Assembly: GCA_963738445.1 (NCBI GenBank)
Contig: CAVTWS010000015.1
Coordinates: 1 to 64,000, forward strand
Direction: 5' to 3'
Source: CAVTWS01 sp963738445
GTDB taxonomy: Bacteria; Actinomycetota; Acidimicrobiia; Acidimicrobiales; SHLQ01
DNA length: 64,000 nt
Positions 8,135 to 16,601 of the stretch are shown piece after piece. The translations under genes were made by a program, and so were the position numbers. Under the pieces are notes generated by a model. The model saw only the letters and a program-made list of their open reading frames with translations, ran no database searches and was not told the origin of the DNA. Positions within the stretch are counted from its first letter, which is position 1. The number at the start of each line of letters is the position of its first letter.

Positions 8135-9396
8135 GGCCGTGCGGGGCGGTGGGTTTCGTGCATGCGGACGATGACCACGACGCCGGACAGCGCGGTGAGG
8201 GCGGCGACCGCGTAGATCGCTGCCTCGATCGAGGCGAGGTCGGCGACGACGCCGGCGAGCAGGGCGCCGACGGCGAAGCCGCCGTCGCGCCAGAGCCGGT
8301 AGATGCCGACGGAGCGGGCGCGCCAGGTGGGGTGGGCGACGTCGCCGATCGCGGCGAGCAGGGTGGGGTAGACCATGGCGGTGCCGATGCCGAGCACGAC
8401 TGCGCCGGCGGCCCACGCGGCGAAGCCGGTGACGGCCGCCATCCAGGCGAGCGCGGCGGCTTGGGTGAGCATGCCGCCGGCGATGAGGGGTTTGCGGCCG
8501 ATCCGGTCGGAGAGTCCACCGGTGTAGAGCTGGCCGAGTCCCCAGGCGGCGGGGTAGAGGGCGGCGAGGATCCCGATCCGGCCGACGGAGACACCGGCGG
8601 CGGCGAAGAAGATGGGGAACAGGCCCCAGGCGAGCCCGTCGTTGAGGTTGTTGACGAGTCCGGCCTGTGAGCACGAGGAGAGGGCCTTGTCGCGGAACGA
8701 GGTGAGTCGGAAGATCTCGCCGGTCGTCAGTCCCTCGTGATGGTCGGCGCTCGAGGCCGCATGAGTGGCCGCTTCGTGTCGGGCGTGTCCTCGGGTCTCC
8801 TTGACGGCGAGGGTGGAGAGGCCGAGGCCGAGGGCGGCGTAGGCGAGGCCGAGGTAGAACGGGGCGGGGCGCAGGCCGTGTTCGGCGGCGATCCAGCCGG
8901 TGGCGAGTGCGGTGATGGCGACGGCGCCGTAGCCGGCAGCCTCGTTGAGGCCCATGGCGAACCCGCGGCGTGCCGGGCCGACGAGGTCGATCTTCATGAT
9001 CACGGTGGTCGACCAGGTGAGCCCTTGGTTGACGCCGAGCAGGACGTTGGCGAACACGACCCAGCTCCACGTTGGGGCCCACATCAACAGGAGTGGGACG
9101 GGGATGCCGATGATCCAGCCGGCGACGAGGACGGGTTTGCGGCCGTAGCGGTCCGAGAGGGTGCCGGCGAAGAAGTTGGTGGCGGCTTTGACGATGCCGA
9201 ACGCGGCGATGAACGTGAGGGTGGCGGTGTACTTGTCGAGCCCGAACTCGTCCGTGGCCAGCAGAGGGAGGACGGTGCGCTCCTGGCCGATCATCCCGCC
9301 GACGAGCGCGTTGACCCCGACGAGCAGCATGAACTGGGCGAGGTTCTCGCGCAACCCGAGCCGGATCCCCGAGGGCGCCGGTGCGGTGGTGCTCAT
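8131..9396 (-). CDS. MFS transporter
   Basis: 421 residues, twelve membrane helices. The A-loop signature between helices 2 and 3 reads GTLSDRYGRKPVLVAGW and is repeated in the second half as GGLSDRIGRKPLIAGG, so both MFS halves are complete. A His-containing cytosolic loop (HARHEAATHAASSADHHEG) joins the halves. Both ends overlap neighbours by 4 nt: the MBL-rhodanese gene upstream and the rhodanese gene downstream. A role exporting a sulfur oxyanion or thiol product is inferred from this context only. Confidence 0.85.
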   Translation of the reverse strand: MSTTAPAPSGIRLGLRENLAQFMLLVGVNALVGGMIGQERTVLPLLATDEFGLDKYTATLTFIAAFGIVKAATNFFAGTLSDRYGRKPVLVAGWIIGIPVPLLLMWAPTWSWVVFANVLLGVNQGLTWSTTVIMKIDLVGPARRGFAMGLNEAAGYGAVAITALATGWIAAEHGLRPAPFYLGLAYAALGLGLSTLAVKETRGHARHEAATHAASSADHHEGLTTGEIFRLTSFRDKALSSCSQAGLVNNLNDGLAWGLFPIFFAAAGVSVGRIGILAALYPAAWGLGQLYTGGLSDRIGRKPLIAGGMLTQAAALAWMAAVTGFAAWAAGAVVLGIGTAMVYPTLLAAIGDVAHPTWRARSVGIYRLWRDGGFAVGALLAGVVADLASIEAAIYAVAALTALSGVVVIVRMHETHRPARP

Positions 9397-10740
9397 CGCC
9401 CGACCTCCAACGCCTGGCCGGTGGCTGCGGCCCACGCGTCGGGTCCCCCGTCGAACACCCGGACCACAACGCCATGTGCGGCGAGGAGGCTGGCGGCGGA
9501 CATCGCGCGCTCGCCGTGCCCGCACATCACCGTCACTGTTTGACGAGCGGGCACCGGAGCGGTCGGGATGGAACCGAGTTCCACGGTGCGTGCACCTGGC
9601 ACGTGTCCGGCCGCGTACTCGTTGGCCTGTCGGACATCGATCACGGTGCCGTCGACGTCGTTCGACATCGACGACGGGGATCGTCGTGACCGGTCGGCCG
9701 CTCGCCGCCCAGACGTCGAAGCCGCCGTCGAGCTCGCCGAGAAGGTGTTCGTGGCCGACGTCGAGGCACTGGCGGACGAGGTCGTTGCGGTCCTGATCGG
9801 GGTCGAGGACGAAGATGAGCGGGGTGCCGGCGGGGAGGAGCCAGCCGAGCCACGATCCGAACACCGGGCGCAACGTGTTCGCGATCGAACCGGGAAGGTG
9901 ACCGGCACCGAACGTCACGAACGGCCGGGCATCCACGACGACCGCACCGCCGGCAACGTGACGGGCAACCTCGTCGGCGTCGAGGGGCGGCAGTGTCGGG
10001 AGGGTGTCGATGCGGGTGGGGCCGATGCGGTTCAGTTCCGGGAGGCGGGCGAAGTAGCTGGGGAACGTGCCGAACCCGTCGACGAGACGCTCCACGAAGG
10101 CGCGCTCGTCGGGGATCGACAGCAGCGGGTTCGTGACCCGCTCGCGGCCGAGGGTGCTGGTGCGCTCGGCGGCGCCCGGGGCGGAGCAGAACGAACCGGC
10201 ACCGTGCGTCGGGTACACGGGCACCGTGTCGGGGAGGTCGTCGAAGCGGTGCAACGAGCGGAACATCTCGTGTGCGAGCGGCACCGCGAGTTCGGGGCCG
10301 CACAGATCGGTCCGCCCGACCGTGCCCACCATCAACGAACCACCCGTGAACAACGCCACCGGCACACCGTCGACCTCGAGCGCATAGGCGTGGTGGTCCG
10401 GCGTGTGACCGGGCGTCGCGATCGCCGTCAGCGTTACGCCCGTAGCGAGCGCCATCTGCTCGCCGTCACGGATCGCCTGATGTGGGGTTTCGAGGTTCGA
10501 TGCTGCCGGTGCGATGAACGTGACGCCTCGGCGAGCAGCGAGCCCGGGGCTGCCGGTCACATAGTCGGCGTGGGAGTGGGTGTCGATCGTCCATCGAAGA
10601 TCCCAACTCGCCCGGTCGATCAGCGCCTCGTGTTCGGTCGGGAAGCGGGGTGGGTCGACCACTGCTGCGGTGCCGTCACCGAGGTCGATCACGTACGACG
10701 AATGGCCGAGACCTTCGTCGACGAACTCGTGCACCTGCAT
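9393..10740 (-). CDS. MBL-fold hydrolase with two rhodanese domains, persulfide-dioxygenase-like (one frameshift)
   Basis: About 448 residues. Residues 1-240 are a metallo-beta-lactamase fold of the ETHE1/persulfide-dioxygenase type: the metal motif is THSHADY (His55, His57, Asp59), followed by TPGHTPDHHAY and YPTHGAGSFC. Two rhodanese domains follow. The first (AVVVDARPFVTFGAGHLPGS) has FVLDPDQDR where the catalytic loop should be and lacks Cys; the second (TVIDVRQANEYAAGHVPGA), reached through a +1 site near 9660, keeps CGHGERA. It probably oxidises glutathione- or mycothiol-type persulfide to sulfite, handed on by the rhodanese. First gene of the left arm. Confidence 0.85.
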
Positions 10741-10847
10741 CCCGAACCTCCACCACATCCTCAAAGAACCACTTGAACAATCGCGTGGCGATGGGTAGCT
10801 TGTCAAGCAGATGTTTGAATAGAGTGTGCTGGTGGAGGTGGTGGTCG
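10741..10847. promoter_or_regulatory. divergent promoter region of the sulfur cluster
   Basis: 107 bases separate the MBL-rhodanese gene (minus) from the ArsR-rhodanese gene (plus). Two similar A/T-rich half-sites, ACTTGAACA near 10770 and GTTTGAATA near 10812, lie about 42 bases apart and could bind the ArsR-type sensor. A TTGTCA near 10800 is a possible -35 for the rightward transcript. The assignment of boxes is tentative. Confidence 0.4.
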
Positions 10848-11519
10848 ATGGGTAACCGGGTTGCGAAGGATGCGTTGTTCGACGGGTTCGCCGACGTTGC
10901 GAAGGCGGTGGCGAACGGCCGGCGCGCTGAGCTCATCGACGTCCTCGCCCAAGGTGAGCGCCACGTCGAGGAGCTGGCCGACGAGATCGGCCAGAGCGTC
11001 GCCAACACGTCGTTCCACTTGCGCACACTTGCGGCGACGGGTCTGGTGACGACCCGCCGGGAGGGGACGCGGATCTACTACCGGCTGACGTCGGATCGCG
11101 TCGTGGAGTTGTGGTCGGCGTTGCGCGATGTTGCTGCCGCACACCATGCCGAGCTCGACGACCTTGCGGCTGCGTACCTCGGTGACCGCTCCCGGCTCGA
11201 GGAGATCACCCAGGCCGAGCTCGCCGGACGGATCGCGGCCGGTGACGTGATCGTGCTCGACGTCCGCCCGGCCGCCGAGTTCGCGGCGGGTCACATCGTC
11301 GGAGCCCGCTCGATCCCCGTCGACCAGCTCGCTGAGGCCCTGAAAGCGATACCGCGTGATGTCGACGTCGTCGCCTACTGCCGTGGCCCGTATTGCGTGA
11401 TGGCCGACGACGCCGTGCGCCTCCTGCGCCGCCGCGGTCGACGCGCGCTGCGGCTCGCGGACGGTTTCCCTGAATGGCAACGGGCGCAGCTGCCCGTCGA
11501 GATGGAGGTGGCATCGTGA
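10848..11519 (+). CDS. ArsR-type regulator fused to a rhodanese domain
   Basis: 223 residues. Residues 1-105 form an ArsR winged helix (GRRAELIDVLAQGERHVEEL, SVANTSFHLRTLAATGLVTT, TRIYYRL). Residues 120-223 form a rhodanese domain (VIVLDVRPAAEFAAGHIVGA, VDVVAYCRGPYCVMADDAVR) with active-site Cys178 and a second Cys183. Such fusions are known as probable reactive-sulfur sensors. It is divergent from the MBL-rhodanese operon and first of the right-hand operon, so it is the best candidate for control of both arms. The GTGA overlap couples it to the DsrE gene. Confidence 0.9.
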   Translation: MGNRVAKDALFDGFADVAKAVANGRRAELIDVLAQGERHVEELADEIGQSVANTSFHLRTLAATGLVTTRREGTRIYYRLTSDRVVELWSALRDVAAAHHAELDDLAAAYLGDRSRLEEITQAELAGRIAAGDVIVLDVRPAAEFAAGHIVGARSIPVDQLAEALKAIPRDVDVVAYCRGPYCVMADDAVRLLRRRGRRALRLADGFPEWQRAQLPVEMEVAS

Positions 11520-11866
11520 AGATGCTCGTGATCCTGCAAGGTCCCGCGTACGGCGACGAACGCGCCTACAACGGGCTCCGTCTCGCCGGGAACCTCGCGA
11601 AACGAGAAGGTGTCGAGGTGAAAGTGTTCTGCTTCGGCGACGCCGTCGGGTGCGCAGTCGCGGGCCAGCAGGTCCCGAACGGCTACTACCACCTCGACCG
11701 GATGATCACCTCTGCTGCCAGGCACGGCGCCGAGATCGGACTGTGTGGCAGCTGCATGGACGCCCGCGGGATCACCGACACCATGGTCATCGACGACGCC
11801 CACCGATCCAGCCTCGACGAGGTCACCGACTGGACGCTGTGGGCCGACAAGACCGTCACGTTCTGA
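11516..11866 (+). CDS. DsrE/DsrF-like sulfur-relay protein
   Basis: About 116 residues from the GTG at 11516 (VKMLVILQGPAYGDERAYNG), overlapping the previous TGA; ATG 11522 is the alternative. The core EGVEVKVFCFGDAVGCAVAG and the loop GAEIGLCGSCMDARGI are typical of soluble DsrE-like proteins, with Cys77 and Cys80 as likely persulfide carriers. It fits between the ArsR-rhodanese sensor and the downstream enzymes as a sulfur-carrier protein. Confidence 0.85.
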   Translation: MKMLVILQGPAYGDERAYNGLRLAGNLAKREGVEVKVFCFGDAVGCAVAGQQVPNGYYHLDRMITSAARHGAEIGLCGSCMDARGITDTMVIDDAHRSSLDEVTDWTLWADKTVTF

Positions 11867-11870
11867 CCCG

Positions 11871-13403
11871 ATGACCAACCAGGAAACTTCCGACGAAGGA
11901 TCACGCTGGCGTGTAGACGCCGCCGCATACGACGCATGGTTCGACCGGACATGGGGTCGCTACGCCAGCAGCATCGAGCACGACTTGCTCCTCGATGCCA
12001 TAGGGCCCGTCGCCGGGCTGGAGGTGTGCGACGCCGGCTGCGGCACCGGCCGCTTTGCGGCCCGGCTCGAAGCCGACGGTGCGTGCGTCGGTGGCGTCGA
12101 CGCCGATCCGACGTCGCTCGCCGTCGCCCGCACGCGTGTGACCGGCGAGTTGGTCGAGGGCGATGTCCACCGGCTCCCGTTCGACGACGCCCGCTTCGAT
12201 GTCACGGTGGCGGTGACGGTGTGCGAGTTCGCTGCTGACCCCAGTGCGGTGATGGACGAGCTCGTCCGGGTGACCCGCCCCGGTGGGCGAGTGGTGATCG
12301 GCAGCCTGCAACGGTCGAGCCCATGGGGATTGTGGAACCGCCGCCAGTTCGCGAAGCCACCGTGGGACAGCGCACGCTTCCTCACCCGCGACGACCTCGA
12401 TCCCATCGCCCGCATCCACGGCACCACCACGTGGCGCCACGGCCTCTATGCACCGGCCGTGCTGCCGGGCCTCGCCACTTGGGGGCCGTTACTCGAACGC
12501 ATCGGCCGTCGCATCGCGCCCAGGCACGCCGCGTTCGACGTCCTGACCATCACGATCCCCGAGCACCCGACCGCACAACCGGGGGTGCCGCCGTTCGTGA
12601 CCGCCACTGATCACGACGAACCGTCGGTGTTCCAGGTGGAGAACCTGCTCCGCGAAGCACGCCGGCAACGCAACCTCGGCTCCACACCTGTGCCTATCGT
12701 GTGTCTGCTCGACCCCGACGGCGATGTCGTTCGTCACCTCGCACCCCTCGGCCGAGCGACTCGCCACAGCGACTGGGCCTGCTATCACTCCGAGCTCTGG
12801 ATCACCCACCACGACGGCCTGGAGATCGGCATCGTCCCGTCCGCGGTTGGCGCCCCCTACGCCGTGCTCGTCGCCGAAGAGCTTGCCGCCTCCGGCTGCC
12901 GACTCCTCGTCTCGGTGACCTCGGCCGGCACCATCACCCCGCTCGGTGCTCCGCCCTACTTCGTGCTCATCGAACACGCCTGGCGCGACGACGGCACCAG
13001 CCACCGCTACCTCCCACCCGGCGAATGGGCCACCATCTCCGAACACTTGGCTGCACTCCTCGACGGGGCGTTCGGCGACCTCGGCGAACCCGTCCACCGA
13101 GGTGCCAGCTGGACCACCGACGCACCGTTCCGCGAGACCGAAACTGCGATCGAGCGTGCCCGCGCCGCAGGATTGCACGCCGTCGAGATGGAAGCCGCCG
13201 CCCTCTACGCCTACGCCGAAGCCCGGCAACGTGACGTGGTGTGCGTCGCGCACGTCACCAACTCGATGGCCACCGACGGCGACGACTTCGAGAAAGGGCA
13301 CGACAACGGCACCGAACGCATCCTGCGCCTCGTCGCTGCCATCGCCGCCCGGTGGACGACCTCGATCGGCGATGAGCACCAACACCAGCGGGAGGGACGC
13401 TGA
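11871..13403 (+). CDS. fusion of a class I SAM methyltransferase and a nucleoside-phosphorylase domain
   Basis: 510 residues with no frameshift. Residues ~15-230 are a methyltransferase: motif I VCDAGCGTGRFAARLEADG (about 52-70), motif II VGGVDADPTSLAVA, LPFDDARFDVTVAVTVCEFA, VTRPGGRVVIGSLQ. Residues ~245-510 resemble the PNP/uridine phosphorylase superfamily: LLDPDGDVVRHLAPLG, LVAEELAASGCRLLVSVTSA and the family signature HAVEMEAAALYAYAEA near residue 437. The second domain could remove adenine or a thio-nucleoside released by the first reaction, but no substrate is visible. Starts 4 bases after the DsrE stop. I know no characterised protein of this architecture. Confidence 0.8.
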   Translation: MTNQETSDEGSRWRVDAAAYDAWFDRTWGRYASSIEHDLLLDAIGPVAGLEVCDAGCGTGRFAARLEADGACVGGVDADPTSLAVARTRVTGELVEGDVHRLPFDDARFDVTVAVTVCEFAADPSAVMDELVRVTRPGGRVVIGSLQRSSPWGLWNRRQFAKPPWDSARFLTRDDLDPIARIHGTTTWRHGLYAPAVLPGLATWGPLLERIGRRIAPRHAAFDVLTITIPEHPTAQPGVPPFVTATDHDEPSVFQVENLLREARRQRNLGSTPVPIVCLLDPDGDVVRHLAPLGRATRHSDWACYHSELWITHHDGLEIGIVPSAVGAPYAVLVAEELAASGCRLLVSVTSAGTITPLGAPPYFVLIEHAWRDDGTSHRYLPPGEWATISEHLAALLDGAFGDLGEPVHRGASWTTDAPFRETETAIERARAAGLHAVEMEAAALYAYAEARQRDVVCVAHVTNSMATDGDDFEKGHDNGTERILRLVAAIAARWTTSIGDEHQHQREGR

Positions 13404-13404
13404 C

Positions 13405-13740
13405 ATGAGCATCGAGCTGCCGGACGGACTCGAACATGTCCGCGCCACCGACACCTTCGACCAGGACCACCACCCGGCCGGTCTCCGCCGCGCACATCGC
13501 GTTGCAGACAGCATCTGGGCTCGTCTCGTCGTGCACACCGGCGCCCTCACCTTCATCTTCGAGGACGACCCGGGCAACTTCATCGACCTGGCGGCTGGAG
13601 CGAGCCAGGTCATCCCGCCCGGCCGGCTTCACCACGTCGACATCGCCGGACCGGTCACCTTCACTCTCGAGTTCCACCGCGAGCGCGACCGGACGGACCC
13701 TGCTCCGGGTTCCGAGAGCGGCGGGCTCGTCTCGACCTGA
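13405..13740 (+). CDS. DUF1971 (YeaR/TehB-type) cupin
   Basis: 111 residues: ELPDGLEHVRATDTFDQDHH, PAGLRRAHRVADSIWARLVV, GALTFIFEDD, SQVIPPGRLHHVDIAGPVTF, TLEFHRER. The order 'T..F....P.GL...H......W..L.V..G.L.F' and 'I.P...HHV' is that of DUF1971, the small domain found alone in YeaR and at the N-terminus of tellurite methyltransferase TehB. It begins one base after the fusion gene's stop and ends the operon. The pairing with a methyltransferase recalls TehB. Confidence 0.72.
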   Translation: MSIELPDGLEHVRATDTFDQDHHPAGLRRAHRVADSIWARLVVHTGALTFIFEDDPGNFIDLAAGASQVIPPGRLHHVDIAGPVTFTLEFHRERDRTDPAPGSESGGLVST

Positions 13741-14060
13741 CCGCCAGGTCGGCGGCGGCGACGACAATCCCCAACATGCTGAGCCGGGGTAAGACGACGG
13801 CGCCGCCAGCACGCAAGGTCATCGATGACGACGCGCTACCTCAGCACCCGCAGCCCGGGGTTCTCCGGCGAACGAACGATCATGGACGTGTGGAGTTGGC
13901 GATGGATCGTCGACAAGATCTCCGCACAACAGTCGTACAACACGACGAGCACCTACGGGATCACACCAACACCTATGACAGAGCTGCTCGCCGGCTCCGA
14001 AATGCCTCATCATCAGGGAGAACGCCGATGAACGCCGACGAGCTCCCACGGGCGTCGGTG
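13741..14060. other. no recognised gene; edge of an integrated element
   Basis: Short frames on the plus strand (for example a 68-residue frame from 13825) have no recognisable domain. The stretch ends at a tRNA fragment, so it is probably leftover DNA of the element whose recombinase lies at 14.1-14.9 kb. Confidence 0.4.
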
Positions 14061-14105
14061 CTCATCACCCGAAGGTCGCAGGTTCAAATCCTGCCCCCGC
14101 CACCA
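14061..14105 (+). other. 3' fragment of a tRNA-Met (CAT) gene, probable attachment site
   Basis: From CTCAT through GGTCGCAGG, TTCAAAT and the terminal CCACCA, this matches the anticodon-loop-to-3'-end half of an initiator-like tRNA-Met, including a perfect T-arm (GCAGG/CCTGC) and encoded CCA. The 5' half (acceptor and D-arm) is absent and the sequence upstream of CTCAT does not pair. It is an attachment-site scar, not a functional tRNA. The recombinase fragment's stop codon (14084-14086) lies inside it. Confidence 0.75.
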
Positions 14106-14885
14106 CATAGATGCAACCGAGCATCCAGGGTCGGAGACTCTCCGACAGGATCGAGGAGCAGTTCGAGATCGAGGGCCTGGTACAGCCGGGCCCTCGTTTC
14201 GCGCTCGGCCTCGGAAAGCATCGCGGCGAGGTCGCCGGCATGGTTGAGCGCTTCGCGGATCTGATCGGCGGTGAGCGGGTTCGGCGTGTCGTGCTGCTGG
14301 TCCAAGCGGTGATGGTGGCCTCCGCCGTGGCGAGGTCGCGTTGGATCTGCTTGGTCGTGATGACGGCGAGGTTCGGGTCCATCCCGGCGCGGATCGCAGC
14401 GAGCACTCGGTCGAGCTCCACGGGCAGCTCACGGAGCGCCCGCCGTGCGGCCTGCACGTTCGGTGGCTCGGGGGCGTGGGTCGCGTCGGCGGCGAGAACG
14501 GCGGCGATCGTGGTCTCGCGGTGCCCGGCGTCGGTGAGCTGGCCGAGCCACTCGTCGAGCACCCCGACGACACGTTCCTCGCGGATGGCGGTGGTGCGCA
14601 GGTGCCCGGTGTCGGCGTAGTCGGGTCGGACACGGTTGCACCGGTAGTACGGGTTGCCCTTCAAGGTGGCGCCGTGCATCGACCGGCCATAGACCTTGCA
14701 GCGCACGAGCCCGGCGAGCAGGTACGTGCCAGGTGTCGCCCTGGGCCGGCGGCGCTCGGGCCCGCGGGTGTTCGTGATTCGAGCGTTCACCCGCTCCCAC
14801 AGTTCGGCGTCGACGATCCCCGGCCATGCGGTGCGGTTGCACATGCTCGTTGTGGGTGGCGTCGTGCAGAATCAGCCTCAACGCA
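14084..14885 (-). pseudogene. large serine recombinase, C-terminal fragment (site-specific integrase)
   Basis: The fragment reads RLILHDATHN, PGIVDAELWERVNARIT, TYLLAGLVRCKVYGRSMHG, NPYYRCNR, then a coiled-coil rich stretch and, after a +1 shift near 14310, TPNPLTADQIREALNHAG, ETRARLYQALDLELLLDP. This is the recombinase/zinc-ribbon C-terminal half of a large serine integrase; only two of the zinc-ribbon positions (C in LVRCKV, C in YRCNR) are evident. The N-terminal catalytic Ser domain (~250 residues) is missing, cut where the GNAT gene ends. Confidence 0.8.
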
Positions 14886-15453
14886 GGTCGAGCCGCATGA
14901 GGACACGCGCGAAGCCGTTGAGCACCGAGTCGGTATCGGCAACCTTTGTGAAGCCTGCCTTCTCGAACAGGGCCATGGTCCCGACGTAGGCCATGGTGGT
15001 GTCGATCCTCGCCCGGTTGTTGTCGAGGGGGTAGCCCTCGACAGCGACGGCGCCGCTCTCGCGGGCGAACGCGACTGCGCCGGCAAGCAGGTGGTGTGAG
15101 ATGCCTGTCTTGCGGTGCCCTGGGCGTACGCGGATGCACCACACGGACCAGACGTCGAGGTCGTCGACGTGTGGGATCTTCCGGTTGCGGGCGAAGCTCG
15201 TCTCGGCTCGGGGGTGCACGGCTGTCCAGCCCACCACGTCACCGTTTTCGTAGGCGAGCACTCCAGGTGGAGGGTTCTGCTGTACGAGCTGTCGCACCCG
15301 CTTGCCGCGGGCGGGCCCTACGAGTTCCCGGTTCTCTTTCGAGGAGGTGAGTCGGTAGCTGAGGCACCAGCACACGCTGGCGTCAGGCCGTTGGGGGCCC
15401 AGTACGGCCTTGACGTCTTCGAACACCGTCGCTGGGCGTACCTCGATCGCCAT
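14878..15453 (-). CDS. GNAT-family N-acetyltransferase
   Basis: 191 residues from MAIEVRPATVFEDVKAVL; the upstream in-frame GTG/ATG extension is less likely because this is where the fold starts. The acetyl-CoA motif A is WCIRVRPGHRKTGISHHLLA (R/Q-x-x-G-x-G/A variant KTGIS), followed by AVAFARESGAVAVEGYPLD and FEKAGFTKVA. The N-terminal segment CWCLSYRLTSSKENRELVG is typical of a GNAT subgroup common in actinobacteria. Its 3' end abuts the truncated recombinase, which marks a rearrangement point. Confidence 0.82.
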   Translation of the reverse strand: MAIEVRPATVFEDVKAVLGPQRPDASVCWCLSYRLTSSKENRELVGPARGKRVRQLVQQNPPPGVLAYENGDVVGWTAVHPRAETSFARNRKIPHVDDLDVWSVWCIRVRPGHRKTGISHHLLAGAVAFARESGAVAVEGYPLDNNRARIDTTMAYVGTMALFEKAGFTKVADTDSVLNGFARVLMRLDLR

Positions 15454-15635
15454 GCCGAGACTCTTCCAGCGGTTGTCGACGGCGTCAACGCCCACCACAA
15501 CCATACGTTGCGATCTCCAGTCGGATCGAAACGTTCATCGGGAGCAAGATCGGGCGCCACTCACAGATAATCACCGGGACGGTGTGCACGGATTTCGGGC
15601 GTCGCTGGCCCGCGCCGAGTGCGACGATTGGCGAC

Positions 15636-16127
15636 GTGAAAGGCGGTGGTTGGTTCGAGTACGGGCCCGGTCCGGTTCGTCTGCGGCGGCCATCGGCGCT
15701 TTCGTTCTTGCGTGGCTGCCCGTTCCGGATGGTCGAGCTGAACGTCGTTGGATGGGCGGCGCTCCTGGCCCCGCCTGCCCTGGCTGGCGGCGTCGCGCCG
15801 CTCGTCGTGGGCTGGCATCCGACGGTGGGTGCGCTGGCAGGTGCCGGAGCGGCTTTGGTGGTCGCTGTCGCCTGGGATCGGTGGCGTTGGCGGAACAGCG
15901 TGGTGTCGGTGTCGAGTGATGTCGATCTCGAGCAATTGCGTCGGGTCGCCGAGCGCCTCCGTGCTGAGGGCATCGACGTCACCGTCGATGCCGCAGATCC
16001 CGGCCCGGTCGTGGCGCCCGATTCAGACCGCGAGGACGTCGACCGCTGGCGGCTCACCACCCGTCAGCGCTGGGTCAACCGTGTCCTCACCGCCCTGGAC
16101 GCATCAGCGGCTCCGCCTCGCCACTGA
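15636..16127 (+). CDS. hypothetical two-helix membrane protein
   Basis: From the GTG at 15636 the product is 163 residues. Two adjacent hydrophobic helices (LNVVGWAALLAPPALAGGVA and TVGALAGAGAALVVAVAWDR) are followed by a soluble tail VDLEQLRRVAERLRAEGIDV, TVDAADPGPVV, which looks like a ferredoxin-like or BON-like strand-helix unit. I do not recognise the family. Confidence 0.5.
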   Translation: MKGGGWFEYGPGPVRLRRPSALSFLRGCPFRMVELNVVGWAALLAPPALAGGVAPLVVGWHPTVGALAGAGAALVVAVAWDRWRWRNSVVSVSSDVDLEQLRRVAERLRAEGIDVTVDAADPGPVVAPDSDREDVDRWRLTTRQRWVNRVLTALDASAAPPRH

Positions 16128-16147
16128 CAAGCACACCGGCCGGCAAG

Positions 16148-16195
16148 CGGGAGCAAGTCCGGGAGTTCCGCCGGGAGCAACTCCGGGAGTTCGAC
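16148..16195 (+). repeat. 24-bp tandem repeat, two copies
   Basis: Copies at 16148-16171 and 16172-16195 share CGGGAGCAA and TCCGGGAGTTC and differ at four positions. They sit in a 470-base stretch (16128-16601) with no recognised gene on either strand, between the membrane protein and the cupin. Confidence 0.5.
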
Positions 16196-16601
16196 GGTGT
16201 CGAGAGCTGTCGCCACCGGAGCCGGACAACGCGGTCACGAACGCGAAGGCGGCGACGCTCCCGGCGCGTCGCACTCCCGGTGTTCACGATCGCCCGCTCC
16301 TGAGCGCGAGGGCCAACGCTCGCGTTCCCGCCGTCGCAATCGACCTACCTCGCAGACGCGTTGCACCACTGCATATCGCCGGAAGTGCAGTGCTGGCGCG
16401 CCCGACCGAGGTCGGAACTATGCGCCACTCGTGGCGTCGGCTGGCTCCGCCCTCATGTGCCGTACCCGAGCTGCGTCGGGTGGGCTCGGAGCGCGTGATT
16501 ACCGAGCGGCCTCAGTCGGTCGGAAGGCGTGCCACTGCGCCGGTAGTGCTGCAAAGCCGGCGCGGCTCGCGGGCCGAGATTTCCCGCGGTATGGTCACGC
16601 G

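Noticed and set aside
8131..10806. A single giant fusion of MBL-rhodanese and MFS transporter
   Set aside because: The apparent read-through is due to one +1 site near 9660. In the corrected frame the MBL gene stops at 9393 in an ATGA overlap with the MFS start at 9396.
14013..14105. A protein ending in a WWRGQDLNLRPSG-like sequence
   Set aside because: That peptide is the antisense reading of a tRNA-Met 3' end, a well-known false-gene signature. It is evidence for the tRNA fragment rather than for a protein.
16128..16601. Possible gene between the membrane protein and the cupin
   Set aside because: Frames exist on both strands but show no domain, no helix pattern and no start signal. Only a short tandem repeat could be supported.
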